Shown in pieces: positions 8,543 to 17,469 of a stretch of 21,905 nucleotides of DNA (the first letter of the stretch is position 1; each line of letters opens with the position of its first letter). Source of the stretch: an uncultured Pelagibacteraceae bacterium (GTDB lineage: Bacteria; Pseudomonadota; Alphaproteobacteria; Pelagibacterales; Pelagibacteraceae); assembly GCA_902536205.1 (NCBI GenBank), contig CACAWM010000008.1:1-21905 (forward strand). The letters are read 5' to 3'. The position numbers were made by a program, and so were the translations under genes. The notes beneath the pieces are model-generated. The model searched no databases and was not told where the DNA came from. It was given only the letters and a program-made list of their open reading frames with translations.

Positions 8543-9048
8543 TGGTTTCAAGAGTTAAAAGATACTTTTTGGAGATTAAAGATTTTTCAAATTCTATAGA
8601 TCTAAATCTTCCTAAAAATTATAAAATTGTTTTAGATAACAAAGATAATTTTCATTTAAATAAATTTTTCTACAAGCAAATAGGTTTAGATCATTTTTGG
8701 AGAGATAGGTTGTTATGGTCAGATAGTGAATGGGTTAAGTACGTAACAAATAAAAATTTAGAAACTCACGTATTAAAAAAAGGAGAAGATCTCGTTGGAT
8801 ATTACGAACAAGAATATCATCCAGGTTCTAATGAAGTTGAATTAATAAATTTGGGTGTACTTAAAGAATTTAGGGGTTTAAAACTTGGATCGACTCTTGT
8901 TAATCATGCTATTGCTAGTGCATCGAGAAAGAATCCAGGAAGAATGTGGGTCCATACTTGTAGCTTAGACCACAAACATGCGCTGCAAAATTATAAGTCA
9001 AAAGGTTTTGAAATCTTTAAAGAAGAAGAAATAGATTTTGTTGCTTAA
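8542..9048 (+). CDS. GNAT-family N-acetyltransferase
   Basis: The C-terminal half is a GNAT acetyl-CoA-binding domain. ELINLGVLKEFRGLKLGSTLV (100-120) is motif A, with the pyrophosphate-binding RGLKLGS at 111-117. MWVHTCSLDHKHALQNYKSKGFEI (135-158) is the motif B region, with the usual Asn-Tyr and Gly-Phe. Residues 1-70 have no motif I recognise. The substrate is unknown. It is the last gene of the his-HIT unit, joined by a TAATG overlap, and its stop overlaps the convergent lolA stop by 4 bp. Confidence 0.85.
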   Translation: MVSRVKRYFLEIKDFSNSIDLNLPKNYKIVLDNKDNFHLNKFFYKQIGLDHFWRDRLLWSDSEWVKYVTNKNLETHVLKKGEDLVGYYEQEYHPGSNEVELINLGVLKEFRGLKLGSTLVNHAIASASRKNPGRMWVHTCSLDHKHALQNYKSKGFEIFKEEEIDFVA

Positions 9049-9605
9049 TTCATCTCAGGAATTTTAAAGGTTCCTTTTTTAAACACATCATTTTTAGCAA
9101 CAATTTTCAAAGAGAAATTTATATTATTGTTGTATTGGTCTATGATTTGCCAACCTTTTAAATCTAATGTTTGTTTGTCGAAGAAAACTGTTATCTCATT
9201 TTCATCTAAATAAACCAACTTTATAACTCGATCAGATAAATCTAACTTTCCAGATTTTACAATCTCTAAAAGTTTATCTTTATATAAGATATTTAGAAAT
9301 GGAGATTGTGAAATAGGATAATAATATGTTTTGTTATATCTCTTTTGTGTAATCGCTAACCTTTTTTTATTTATTATTAATTCTTTTTTTTTGTCATCAA
9401 AATAATCACATTTTAATTTCCCTGGAAACTCTAAAAGACAACTCCCCTTTTCAGTTTTGTCATTTACTACTTGATCAAAGGTAAATTTTAAAGAATTTAA
9501 ATTATTTAATTTTTTAACTATTTGATCTTTCTCATTAGCTGAAAGATTTGTTGAAATTAAAATAAAGAATACGAATATTTTAAAGAACTTCACGTTTACC
9601 AACAT
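9045..9605 (-). CDS. lolA: LolA-type outer-membrane lipoprotein carrier
   Basis: LolA is the periplasmic carrier that ferries lipoproteins from the LolCDE transporter to the outer membrane. From ATG 9605 the protein has a signal peptide (residues 1-23, hydrophobic core IFVFFILIST, likely cut after Leu-Ser-Ala). The mature part is a LolA beta-barrel pattern: LNSLKFTFDQVV, then GSCLLEFPGKLKCDYFDDKKKELIINKKRLAITQ, and a late FFDKQTLDLKGWQIIDQYNNNINFSL. In-frame alternatives are ATG 9623 and GTG 9593; 9605 gives the best signal peptide length. The gene begins inside the last codons of ftsK, a 26-bp overlap. Confidence 0.82.
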   Translation of the reverse strand: MLVNVKFFKIFVFFILISTNLSANEKDQIVKKLNNLNSLKFTFDQVVNDKTEKGSCLLEFPGKLKCDYFDDKKKELIINKKRLAITQKRYNKTYYYPISQSPFLNILYKDKLLEIVKSGKLDLSDRVIKLVYLDENEITVFFDKQTLDLKGWQIIDQYNNNINFSLKIVAKNDVFKKGTFKIPEMN

Positions 9606-11676
9606 GATTTGCTTTACTGACAATACCTTTTTCTTCCATCATATCAATAATTCTAGCTGCTCTATTATAGCCAATTTGTAATTTTCTTTGCAGGAAACTC
9701 GTCGAAGCTTTTCCTTCTGATTTAATTATATCAACTGCTTGTGAATAAAGTTGGTCTTCATCGCCGTCTCCTTCTGCTGCAGAAGAAGTTTCACTACTTG
9801 TATGTGCAGTTATTTCATCCATATAATCTGGTTCACCTTGCGCTCTGATACAGTTTACAATTTTTTCTATCTCATCTTCTGAAACAAACGGACCATGAAT
9901 TCTAACAATTCTATTGGCAGATGACATAAATAACATATCACCTTTACCTAAAAGTTGTTCTGCGCCCTGTTCTCCCAATATTGTTCTACTATCTATTTTA
10001 GAGCTCACTTGAAAAGAAACTCTAGTTGGGAAGTTTGCTTTGATTGTGCCTGTTATCACATCAACACTTGGTCTTTGCGTTGCCATGATAATATGAATTC
10101 CTGCAGCTCTTGCCATTTGTGATAATTTTTGAATGTAGTTTTCTATTTCTTTTCCAGCAACAAGCATTAGATCAGACATCTCGTCAACTACTACAACAAT
10201 GTAAGGCATCTTCAATTTATGTTTAGCGTTGTAACCATCAATGTTTCTCACTCCAACTTTGCTCATAAGTTTATATCTGCTATTCATTTCTTTCACAGTC
10301 CAAGCTAAAGCAGACGTTGCTTTTTTTGCGTCGGTGATTACTGGAGTTAATAAATGAGGAATTCCTTCGTAAGTAGATAGCTCTAACATTTTAGGATCAA
10401 TTAAAATAAATTTACAAAGATCCGGATTTAATTTGTAAAGTAATGAAACAATAATCGTATTAATACAAACTGACTTACCTGAGCCTGTAGTTCCAGCAAT
10501 TAATAAGTGAGGCATTGAAGTAAGATCTCCAACTATCGGCATGCCAGATATACTTTTTCCAAGCGCTATAGGTAATTTGATATCTTTCTTTTGAAACTTT
10601 TCGTAAGAGATAATTTCTCGAAGCGATACACTTTCTCTTATCTCGTTTGGTATCTCGATACCTACTGTATTTTTGCCAGGAATTACTGAAACCCTTGCTG
10701 ATGTTGAACTAGTATTTCGTGCTAAATCTTCAGATAAATTTATTATTTTTGAAACTTTCACTCCAGGTGCTGGTTCAAATTCATATAAACTAACAACTGG
10801 ACCATTATTAATTGCTTTAATTTTCCCGTTAATACCAAAATCTAAAAGAATTTTTTCCATAAATTCACCATCAGGACGATTTTTATTTAATTCTGTTGCA
10901 CTAAGTTTTGTAGAACTTTTATCTAAATAATCTATTGATGGTAGTTTATATTTTGATCTTAAATTAGTTGATGGTTTTTCTGATTGAGTTAAGTCATCAA
11001 AAGAAAATGATTGTTGTGTTCTTTCAATGATTTCACTTTTCACCCCTGCAGGATCTACTTCTAAATTTACGTCAGAAATAGTATTTTCTTTTCTTCTAAA
11101 CAATGAAGCTATTATAGAAAAAGTTCCTGTAATTATTTTCTTTATATTTAAATCTGCTGAAAAAATAAAAAAGATTAAAGTAAGCAATAACAAACCATAA
11201 GCAGAGTAAGTGTTATCAATATATGGAAACCATGTGCTTAAAAATTCATAACCAATCTTTCCTACAAAACCTGAATTACCATTATCGATAAGCCAGAAAG
11301 AATTATTAAAGGTAATATAAATAAAAATGGTACCCAAGACCAAATATGAAACAACTAGAAATAATTTTAAAACTATTCTTTTGATCTCTTTCTGGATGAT
11401 TAAATTAACTCCCCAAAATAAGAAATTAGCTAAAATTAAAAATGAAACGAGGCCAAAACTCTGTAAGAGAAAATCAGCAATACTACTGCCATAGATACCA
11501 AAGAAATTTTTGATCTCAAACTCCCTATCACCATAGACAAATGACGGATCCTCTGGCGAATATGTCGTAAAAGCTATTGCTAAACCTATACTTGTTGAAA
11601 TTAATATTAGTCCTATAAATTCAAAGGTTCGTTTTTTTAAAAAATTTGTTACACTATTTAAAAAGTTTGTATTCAT
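9580..11676 (-). CDS. ftsK: DNA translocase FtsK
   Basis: FtsK anchors at the division septum and pumps chromosomal DNA so that dimers are resolved and termini clear the septum. The N-terminus has four or five membrane segments (about 18-37, 67-94, 101-122, 159-174, 179-194). A short, Ser/Thr-rich linker (about 195-265) leads to the RecA-like motor (270-605), with Walker A GTTGSGKS at 395-402 and Walker B IVVVVDEM at 493-500. The segment 641-698 is the winged-helix gamma domain, which in this family reads orientation sequences and activates XerD. At 698 residues it is a compact FtsK. It is divergent from the UbiH-family gene and overlaps lolA. Confidence 0.95.
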   Translation of the reverse strand: MNTNFLNSVTNFLKKRTFEFIGLILISTSIGLAIAFTTYSPEDPSFVYGDREFEIKNFFGIYGSSIADFLLQSFGLVSFLILANFLFWGVNLIIQKEIKRIVLKLFLVVSYLVLGTIFIYITFNNSFWLIDNGNSGFVGKIGYEFLSTWFPYIDNTYSAYGLLLLTLIFFIFSADLNIKKIITGTFSIIASLFRRKENTISDVNLEVDPAGVKSEIIERTQQSFSFDDLTQSEKPSTNLRSKYKLPSIDYLDKSSTKLSATELNKNRPDGEFMEKILLDFGINGKIKAINNGPVVSLYEFEPAPGVKVSKIINLSEDLARNTSSTSARVSVIPGKNTVGIEIPNEIRESVSLREIISYEKFQKKDIKLPIALGKSISGMPIVGDLTSMPHLLIAGTTGSGKSVCINTIIVSLLYKLNPDLCKFILIDPKMLELSTYEGIPHLLTPVITDAKKATSALAWTVKEMNSRYKLMSKVGVRNIDGYNAKHKLKMPYIVVVVDEMSDLMLVAGKEIENYIQKLSQMARAAGIHIIMATQRPSVDVITGTIKANFPTRVSFQVSSKIDSRTILGEQGAEQLLGKGDMLFMSSANRIVRIHGPFVSEDEIEKIVNCIRAQGEPDYMDEITAHTSSETSSAAEGDGDEDQLYSQAVDIIKSEGKASTSFLQRKLQIGYNRAARIIDMMEEKGIVSKANHVGKREVL

Positions 11677-11731
11677 ACCGAATCGTTTACGTACTTTTTA
11701 CCATTTTTAGGAAAGTGAGAAAAATTTTAAT
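11677..11731. promoter_or_regulatory. Divergent gap between ftsK and the UbiH-family gene
   Basis: These 55 bp must contain the start signals of ftsK (minus) and of the UbiH-family gene (plus). AGGAAAG at 11709-11715 is a purine stretch but lies too far from the plus-strand ATG to act as a normal Shine-Dalgarno site. I see no convincing -35/-10 pair on either strand. Confidence 0.3.
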
Positions 11732-12829
11732 ATGACAAAACAGAGAATTTGTATAATTGGAGACGGTCTTTCAGGTTTAATGACTGCTTTAGCGTTGAAT
11801 AAATTAGAAAGCTTAGAAGTCCACTTAATATCTAGAAAAAACAAGCATTTTACAGATAGACGAACAACAGCTGTTTCTGCCTCTAACTATGATTTTTTTA
11901 ATAAAGTCGTAGACAAACTCGACAAAAAATTATTTTGGCCTACCAAAAAGATCGATCTTTTCTACGAGACAAAAGATCAGAACATGAATTTCTTAAATTT
12001 TAATGAAGATAGTAAAAATCTTATGTATGTTTTTGAGAATAATAAAATTAAAGAATTCTTAATTAAAGAAATTAAAAAGAAAAAAATCAAAACGTTTCAA
12101 AAAAATATAAATCAATTAAAAGATTTAGATAGTTATGACGTGAAAATATTATGTTTAGGTAAATCTTCAAAAATCTATCAAAGTATAATTGATAAAAGAT
12201 CGTTAAATAAAGATTACAAAGAAATCGCTATCACAGGATACGTTAAACACAATTTAAAAAATCTGAATACTGCCCAATATTTTTTACAAGAAGGACCCTT
12301 AGCTATACTCCCCTTCTCAAAAAATTATTTTTCTTTTGTTTGGAGTGTAGATAAAGAGTTTTTAAAAAAAGATGTTAATTCACTCGTTAAAACAAAAATT
12401 TGTGAAGTCTTAAAAACAAAAAAAATACATATATCTAATCAACAATCATATCCATTGATGCTCAATTTAAAACGAACCTATTATAAAAATGATATTCTTA
12501 TCTTAGGTGAAGGATTACACACAGTTCATCCTGTAGCTGGTCAAGGATTTAATCTTGTATTAAGAGATATTAATAAATTACAAAAAATTTTTAAATATTA
12601 TACAGAATTAGGTATGTCTTTAAAAAGCACCCCTGCTTTCGAAGAATTTACTAATAATAGGAAATCTGAGAATATTATTACTGGTATAGGAATTGATCTA
12701 ACTCACAATTTCTTTAAAAAAAATAAATTATTAGATCCCTTTAAAGAAACAATTCTGAAAAATATTTCAAAAAATAATACTCTTAAGAAAATTAGCAAAT
12801 TTATTTCTAATCAGGGTTTATCAATTTAA
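11732..12829 (+). CDS. UbiH/UbiF-family FAD-dependent monooxygenase
   Basis: This family hydroxylates the ring of ubiquinone precursors at the membrane. The N-terminal dinucleotide fold is IIGDGLSG (8-15, GxGxxG). The late FAD-binding block, LILGEGLHTVHPVAGQGF followed by NLVLRD (256-279), is near-identical to the family [23 protein letters not shown], and is what places the protein in the UbiH group. Two oddities are visible: the flavin-contacting Asp of GDAAH is Glu260, and the usual mid-protein DG motif (GADGxxS) is replaced by LCLGKSS at 140-146. The length of 365 is below the usual 380-410. It lies 4 bp upstream of mnmE. Which ring position it would hydroxylate cannot be told. Confidence 0.8.
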   Translation: MTKQRICIIGDGLSGLMTALALNKLESLEVHLISRKNKHFTDRRTTAVSASNYDFFNKVVDKLDKKLFWPTKKIDLFYETKDQNMNFLNFNEDSKNLMYVFENNKIKEFLIKEIKKKKIKTFQKNINQLKDLDSYDVKILCLGKSSKIYQSIIDKRSLNKDYKEIAITGYVKHNLKNLNTAQYFLQEGPLAILPFSKNYFSFVWSVDKEFLKKDVNSLVKTKICEVLKTKKIHISNQQSYPLMLNLKRTYYKNDILILGEGLHTVHPVAGQGFNLVLRDINKLQKIFKYYTELGMSLKSTPAFEEFTNNRKSENIITGIGIDLTHNFFKKNKLLDPFKETILKNISKNNTLKKISKFISNQGLSI

Positions 12830-12833
12830 TTCA

Positions 12834-14162
12834 ATGAACATTTACGCACTTTCATCAGGCAGAGGTCCGTCAGGAATAGCTATCGTTAGAATCTCAGGTA
12901 AAGATACTCTTAAAGTTTGTAAGAATTTAACTAAACTTAAAGAAATTAGATCCAATGAAGTAAATTATTGTAAATTTTATGATCCAAAAAGTGATAAAGT
13001 CATAGACCCAGAGGCTCTATTATTGTGGTTTCCTGGGCCTAATAGCTATACTGGCGATGATTTAGCTGAGCTTCAGGTTCATGGTAGTAATGCCGTAATT
13101 AACGCTTTATTAAAAGCATTATCAGAACAAGAAAATTGCAGATTAGCCGAACCTGGTGAATTTACAAAGATAGCCTTTCAAAACGACAAAATTGATCTTA
13201 TAAAAGCTGAAAGTATTGGTGATCTAATTCACGCAGAAACAGAGCTTCAAAGAGATCAAGCCGCTAAATTAGTACAAGGAAATGCTTCAAGTTATTACAA
13301 TGATTTAAGAGAAAAATTAATAAAATCTCTATCTTATATCGAGGCTAAAATAGATTTTGCCGAGGACGATTTACCAGAAAAAGTTTTAAAAGAAGTACAA
13401 AACTCTATTAAAGAAATCTATAAAGATATTCATAAAATAATCGAGGACAATAAAATTGGAGAAAAAATTAGAGATGGGTTTAGAGTTTCTATAACAGGCG
13501 AAGTAAACGCAGGAAAATCTTCTCTCTTGAATTTGATAGCAAAAAGAGATGTCGCTATTGTCTCAGATGAAGCAGGTACTACAAGAGATGTAATCGAGTC
13601 ATATTTAAATATAGACGGCTATCCTGTAATTCTAGCTGACACTGCTGGTATTAGAGATGCAAAAAATGAAATTGAAAAAAAAGGCATATCTTTAGCTTTA
13701 GGAAAATCAAAAGAAGCAGACTTAAATATCATTGTTATAGATAATTCTTCAAAAAACATAAATAATAAAATTAAAAAAATGATCAATAAAGACACTATAG
13801 TTTTACTTAATAAGTCAGACGTACAAAATAAACAAAATCATAAATTTGATGCAGATACGGTGTTAGCTTCAGTTAAAGAAAATAAAAACATTGATAGTTT
13901 GATTAAAAAAATAAAAGAAAAATTAAGTAAAAAATTCACGTCTAATAATACGGCTTTAATCACGAGAGAAAGACATAGAATTAAACTTAATCAATGTTTA
14001 AAAGAAATAGATAACTTTCTTAAAAAAGATCAAAATAAAGATCTTGAATTAGCTGCCGAAGACTTAAGAATGGCTACACGACATCTTGGAAGTATTGTCG
14101 GTAAGGTTGACGTCGAAGAAATCCTTGGATCGATATTTAAAGATTTTTGTATTGGTAAATAA
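12834..14162 (+). CDS. mnmE: tRNA modification GTPase MnmE (TrmE)
   Basis: MnmE, with MnmG, adds the aminomethyl or carboxymethylaminomethyl group to U34 of several tRNAs. The formyl-THF-binding N-terminal domain opens with IYALSSGRGPSGIAIVRISG (3-22). GPNSYTGDDLAELQVHG (68-84) and LAEPGEFTKIAFQNDKIDLIKAE (104-126) follow. The G domain has G1 GEVNAGKS (222-229), the G2 loop AGTTRD (247-252), G3 DTAG (269-272) and G4 NKSD (326-329). The C-terminus is the invariant FCIGK (438-442), whose Cys is essential for modification. The length of 442 is normal. It lies 4 bp after the UbiH-family gene. Confidence 0.96.
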   Translation: MNIYALSSGRGPSGIAIVRISGKDTLKVCKNLTKLKEIRSNEVNYCKFYDPKSDKVIDPEALLLWFPGPNSYTGDDLAELQVHGSNAVINALLKALSEQENCRLAEPGEFTKIAFQNDKIDLIKAESIGDLIHAETELQRDQAAKLVQGNASSYYNDLREKLIKSLSYIEAKIDFAEDDLPEKVLKEVQNSIKEIYKDIHKIIEDNKIGEKIRDGFRVSITGEVNAGKSSLLNLIAKRDVAIVSDEAGTTRDVIESYLNIDGYPVILADTAGIRDAKNEIEKKGISLALGKSKEADLNIIVIDNSSKNINNKIKKMINKDTIVLLNKSDVQNKQNHKFDADTVLASVKENKNIDSLIKKIKEKLSKKFTSNNTALITRERHRIKLNQCLKEIDNFLKKDQNKDLELAAEDLRMATRHLGSIVGKVDVEEILGSIFKDFCIGK

Positions 14163-14204
14163 AATACCTCTTGTATTCCAAATATACGGCGTTACATTCT
14201 TCTT

Positions 14205-16073
14205 ATGACAAAACAAAGCTACGATGTAGTGGTAATAGGGGGCGGGCATGCTGGATGTGAAGCAGCAGCAGCATCTGCTAGAATGGGTGTAAATACTGCA
14301 CTTTTTACACATAAAATAGAAACAATTGGCGAGATGTCTTGTAATCCTGCCATTGGAGGACTTGGAAAAGGGCACCTTGTTAGAGAAATAGATGCTTTAG
14401 ATGGTGTAATGGGTGTTGTAGCTGATAAATCAGGCATTCAATTTAGATTATTAAACAGAAGTAGGGGTCCAGCAGTTCAGGGACCACGAACTCAGTCAGA
14501 TAGAGCTCTTTACAAAGAACATATGAAAAAAATTTTACTAAATTACAAAAATTTAGAGGTCATAGCTGATCCAGTCATTAAATTTTTATTTGAGAGAGAT
14601 AAAATCATAGGTTTTGTATGCCAAAGTGGAAAAGAAGTGAGGACTAGGGAGCTTATATTAACTACTGGTACTTTTCTTAATGGATTAATACATATTGGTG
14701 AAACTCAAATACCAGCAGGTAGGTATGATGAGAAACCATCTACAGGTTTAAGTGAACAATTAGCTAAATTTAAAATGCAAATAGGAAGATTGAAGACAGG
14801 AACACCACCTAGACTTGATGGTCGTACAATTAACTATGATGATTTAGAAATGCAGCCAGCTGATGATGATCATTACTACTTTTCTTTTCTTACAGAAAAA
14901 ATTGATAACAAACAAATCAAATGCGGAATGACTTATACAAACAATGAAGTTCATAAAATTATAAGCGATAATATTTCTAGAAGTGCTATGTATTCTGGAA
15001 ATATAAAAGGTGTTGGGCCACGTTATTGTCCTTCTATTGAAGATAAAATCGTAAAATTTAAAGAGAAACAACATCATCAAATATTCTTAGAACCAGAAGG
15101 ATTAAAGGACAATACTATTTACCCAAATGGCATATCAACTTCCTTGCCAGAAGAGATACAGCTCAAAATATTGGCTAAAATCAAGGGTTTAGAGCATGTT
15201 AAGATGAAAAGAGCCGGATATGCGATAGAGTACGATTATATTGATCCAAGAGAACTAAGTGCCACTTTAGAAACCAAAAAAATTAAGTCGTTATTCTTAG
15301 CAGGACAAATTAACGGTACTACTGGTTATGAGGAAGCAGCGGCTCAAGGCTTGATTGCTGGTATCAATGCTGCTTTAAAAATTAAAAAAAAATCTGAGTT
15401 TGTTTTAGATAGGTCAACGTCTTACATTGGTGTGATGATTGATGACTTAATTACGAAAGGTGTAACGGAACCTTATCGAATGTTTACCTCAAGAGCAGAA
15501 TATAGACTAACCTTAAGAGCTGACAACGCAGATCAGAGGTTAACAGATCTTGGTATTAATTTAGATTTAGTTGGACCTGATAGAAAAAAAATATTTTTAG
15601 AGAAGAAAAAAAATATTAATTCACTAAATAATTTTTTAGAATCGAAATTTTTGACTCCTAATGAAGCAAAAAAATATGATATTAAAATTGCGATGGATGG
15701 AGTTAAAAGATCTTGTTTAGAGGTTATGGGTCAACGAAAAGTAAATATGTCAAAAATAAGGCAGATATTTACTGAAATACCCCCCTTTTCTGAGTTGATA
15801 GAAAAGCAGGTTGTAACAGATGCTCACTACATGGGTTATTTGAAGAGACAGGAGCGAGATATTAAGTCTTTTAAGAAAGATGAGTCAGTTATTATTCCTG
15901 ATAACATAAATTATGAAAATTTAAGTGGTTTGTCTAACGAGGTTAAGACGAAGCTTATCTCTATAAAGCCTAAAACTTTAGGACAGGCAATTAGAATAGA
16001 TGGTATCACTCCTGCAGCCGTAATAATCTTGTTATCTCATATCAAAAAGTTAAAATTTAAAGCTACTGCTTGA
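14205..16073 (+). CDS. mnmG: tRNA uridine-5-carboxymethylaminomethyl modification enzyme MnmG (GidA)
   Basis: MnmG is the FAD/NADH-dependent partner of MnmE. The dinucleotide fold is [11 protein letters not shown] (11-21). [22 protein letters not shown] (46-67) and [13 protein letters not shown] (87-99) are MnmG signatures. [13 protein letters not shown] carries the catalytic cysteine region, and [15 protein letters not shown] is the second family signature. The C-terminal helical domain ends with [12 protein letters not shown], the region that contacts MnmE and tRNA. The 622-residue length is standard. A 42-bp gap separates it from mnmE, with only weak promoter-like boxes. The TGA stop overlaps the rsmG ATG. 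Confidence 0.97.
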   Translation: MTKQSYDVVVIGGGHAGCEAAAASARMGVNTALFTHKIETIGEMSCNPAIGGLGKGHLVREIDALDGVMGVVADKSGIQFRLLNRSRGPAVQGPRTQSDRALYKEHMKKILLNYKNLEVIADPVIKFLFERDKIIGFVCQSGKEVRTRELILTTGTFLNGLIHIGETQIPAGRYDEKPSTGLSEQLAKFKMQIGRLKTGTPPRLDGRTINYDDLEMQPADDDHYYFSFLTEKIDNKQIKCGMTYTNNEVHKIISDNISRSAMYSGNIKGVGPRYCPSIEDKIVKFKEKQHHQIFLEPEGLKDNTIYPNGISTSLPEEIQLKILAKIKGLEHVKMKRAGYAIEYDYIDPRELSATLETKKIKSLFLAGQINGTTGYEEAAAQGLIAGINAALKIKKKSEFVLDRSTSYIGVMIDDLITKGVTEPYRMFTSRAEYRLTLRADNADQRLTDLGINLDLVGPDRKKIFLEKKKNINSLNNFLESKFLTPNEAKKYDIKIAMDGVKRSCLEVMGQRKVNMSKIRQIFTEIPPFSELIEKQVVTDAHYMGYLKRQERDIKSFKKDESVIIPDNINYENLSGLSNEVKTKLISIKPKTLGQAIRIDGITPAAVIILLSHIKKLKFKATA

Positions 16074-16687
16074 TGCAGGATAAAGAAGTTATAAGCTTTC
16101 TTCAAAATCAGTTTAAATATAGTGAAAAAAATATATTAGATCTAAAACTATTTATAAATGAATTGCTTAAAGCCAATAAAAAGCATAATTTTATCTCAAA
16201 AAGTACCGAAAACGTAATTTGGCACAGGCACATCCTTGATTCAGCCCAATTAGTAAAATTTATCGACTTTTCAAGAGGATCTTTGTCGGATTTAGGTTCG
16301 GGAGCTGGTTTTCCAGGTTTGATTTTAGCGATATTTAACAAAAATAAAGACTTTCACGTGAAATTATATGAAAAATCACCCGTAAAAAGAGCTTTTTTGA
16401 AGAACATTAAAGATAAATTATCATTGAAATTAGAAGTTTGCGGAAACGTCTACGAAGATCCTATCGACTCAGACTACATAGTCAGCAGAGCTTTTAAGAA
16501 ATTGGAGGCTATAATACAAGTTTCACGTGAAATCGCTAAAAAGTCACATAAATTGATAATTCTAAAGGGTCAAAACGCACAGGAAGAGTTAAAAAAAGCT
16601 TTCAATAAGGAAAAATACGATTATAAACTTGAAAATAGCATAACAAATGAAGATTCTAAAATAATTATAGTCGATTTTAAAAAATGA
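16073..16687 (+). CDS. rsmG: 16S rRNA (guanine527-N7)-methyltransferase RsmG
   Basis: RsmG methylates G527 of 16S rRNA using S-adenosylmethionine. The family motif WHRHILDSAQL (50-60) is followed by the SAM-binding loop DLGSGAGFPG (73-82), and VSRAFKKLE (137-145) matches the conserved SRAxxxL region. The length (204 aa) is normal. ATG 16073 shares a base with the mnmG stop and was preferred to the in-frame TTG just before it. The coding sequence contains two parS-like palindromes, at codons 94-97 and 150-154. The stop overlaps the parA ATG. Confidence 0.94.
   Translation: MQDKEVISFLQNQFKYSEKNILDLKLFINELLKANKKHNFISKSTENVIWHRHILDSAQLVKFIDFSRGSLSDLGSGAGFPGLILAIFNKNKDFHVKLYEKSPVKRAFLKNIKDKLSLKLEVCGNVYEDPIDSDYIVSRAFKKLEAIIQVSREIAKKSHKLIILKGQNAQEELKKAFNKEKYDYKLENSITNEDSKIIIVDFKK
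16350..16365. promoter_or_regulatory. parS: parS-like centromere site 1 (ParB binding)
   Basis: The core TTTCACGTGAAA at 16352-16363 is a perfect 12-bp palindrome identical to the core of the bacterial parS consensus TGTTTCACGTGAAACA; the four flanking bases differ (12 of 16 match). It lies inside rsmG and reads Phe-His-Val-Lys. Its position 320 bp upstream of parA supports a real ParB loading site. Confidence 0.8.
16519..16534. promoter_or_regulatory. parS: parS-like centromere site 2 (ParB binding)
   Basis: The same 12-bp core TTTCACGTGAAA recurs at 16521-16532, with 13 of 16 bases matching the parS consensus. It is 169 bp from site 1 and 150 bp before parA. Here it is read in another frame of rsmG (Val-Ser-Arg-Glu), so the repetition is not explained by protein sequence. 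Confidence 0.82.
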
Positions 16688-17469
16688 CGACAACAATTTC
16701 GGTGATTAATCAAAAGGGCGGAGTAGGAAAAACTACAACTGTAATAAATTTAGCTGCCTCACTGTCCATTATGGGTCAAACAAATCTTGTTATAGATTTA
16801 GATCCACAGGGAAACGCCACAACAGGATTTGGTAAAAGTAATAGTGATGAAAGTAAAAATATTTATAATTTATTAATCAAAAAAATTAGTCTTGAGCAAG
16901 CGATACAAAAAACTAACATTCAGAATTTAGATATCATTGGATCGCATGTAAATCTATCTGGTTTAGAAGTTGAAACAGCTAACGATTCTAAAAGGGCATT
17001 TGTTTTAAAAGAAATATTAGTATCAGAAAAATCAGAATTACTAAAAAAGTATGACAACATATTTATAGATTGTCCACCGTCTTTAAGCTTGCTTACCATT
17101 ATGTCTTTAGTGGCATCAGATGAGCTATTAGTTCCTTTACAAACAGAGTTTTTTGCTTTGGAAGGAATTACACAGTTAGTAAAAACAATAGATAGAATAA
17201 AAGAAAATCTAAACCCCTCACTTTCTATAAGAGGAATACTTTTAACTATGTTTGATAAAAGAAACAAACTTTCATCAGAAGTAGATAAGGAAGCAAGAAA
17301 TTATTTTAAAGACAAAGTTTACAAAACTGTGATTCAAAGAAACGTAAGATTGTCCGAGGCTCCGTCACATGGTTTACCTTGTGTTATTTATGATAAGAGC
17401 TGCGTTGGAAGTAGATCATATTTTAAACTAGCTGAAGAATTTAAAAGTAAAATAGTGAGTGCTGCATGA
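16684..17469 (+). CDS. parA: Chromosome partitioning ATPase ParA (Soj)
   Basis: ParA binds DNA non-specifically in its ATP form and, with ParB at parS, moves the replicated origins apart. The deviant Walker A KGGVGKTT is at 11-18, with the signature lysine Lys11. The A' motif DLDPQGN is at 38-44 and Walker B FIDCPPSL at 127-134. TVIQRNVRLSEAPSHG (215-230) is typical of chromosomal ParA. The short N-terminus without a helix-turn-helix also marks the chromosomal type rather than a plasmid type Ia ParA. It overlaps rsmG and parB by 4 bp each (ATGA). Confidence 0.96.
   Translation: MTTTISVINQKGGVGKTTTVINLAASLSIMGQTNLVIDLDPQGNATTGFGKSNSDESKNIYNLLIKKISLEQAIQKTNIQNLDIIGSHVNLSGLEVETANDSKRAFVLKEILVSEKSELLKKYDNIFIDCPPSLSLLTIMSLVASDELLVPLQTEFFALEGITQLVKTIDRIKENLNPSLSIRGILLTMFDKRNKLSSEVDKEARNYFKDKVYKTVIQRNVRLSEAPSHGLPCVIYDKSCVGSRSYFKLAEEFKSKIVSAA

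Noticed and set aside
14163..14204. A promoter for mnmG (TTGTAT at 14171 and TACATT at 14193).
   Set aside because: Both boxes are weak, and mnmE and mnmG are co-directional with a 42-bp gap, so read-through is the simpler explanation.
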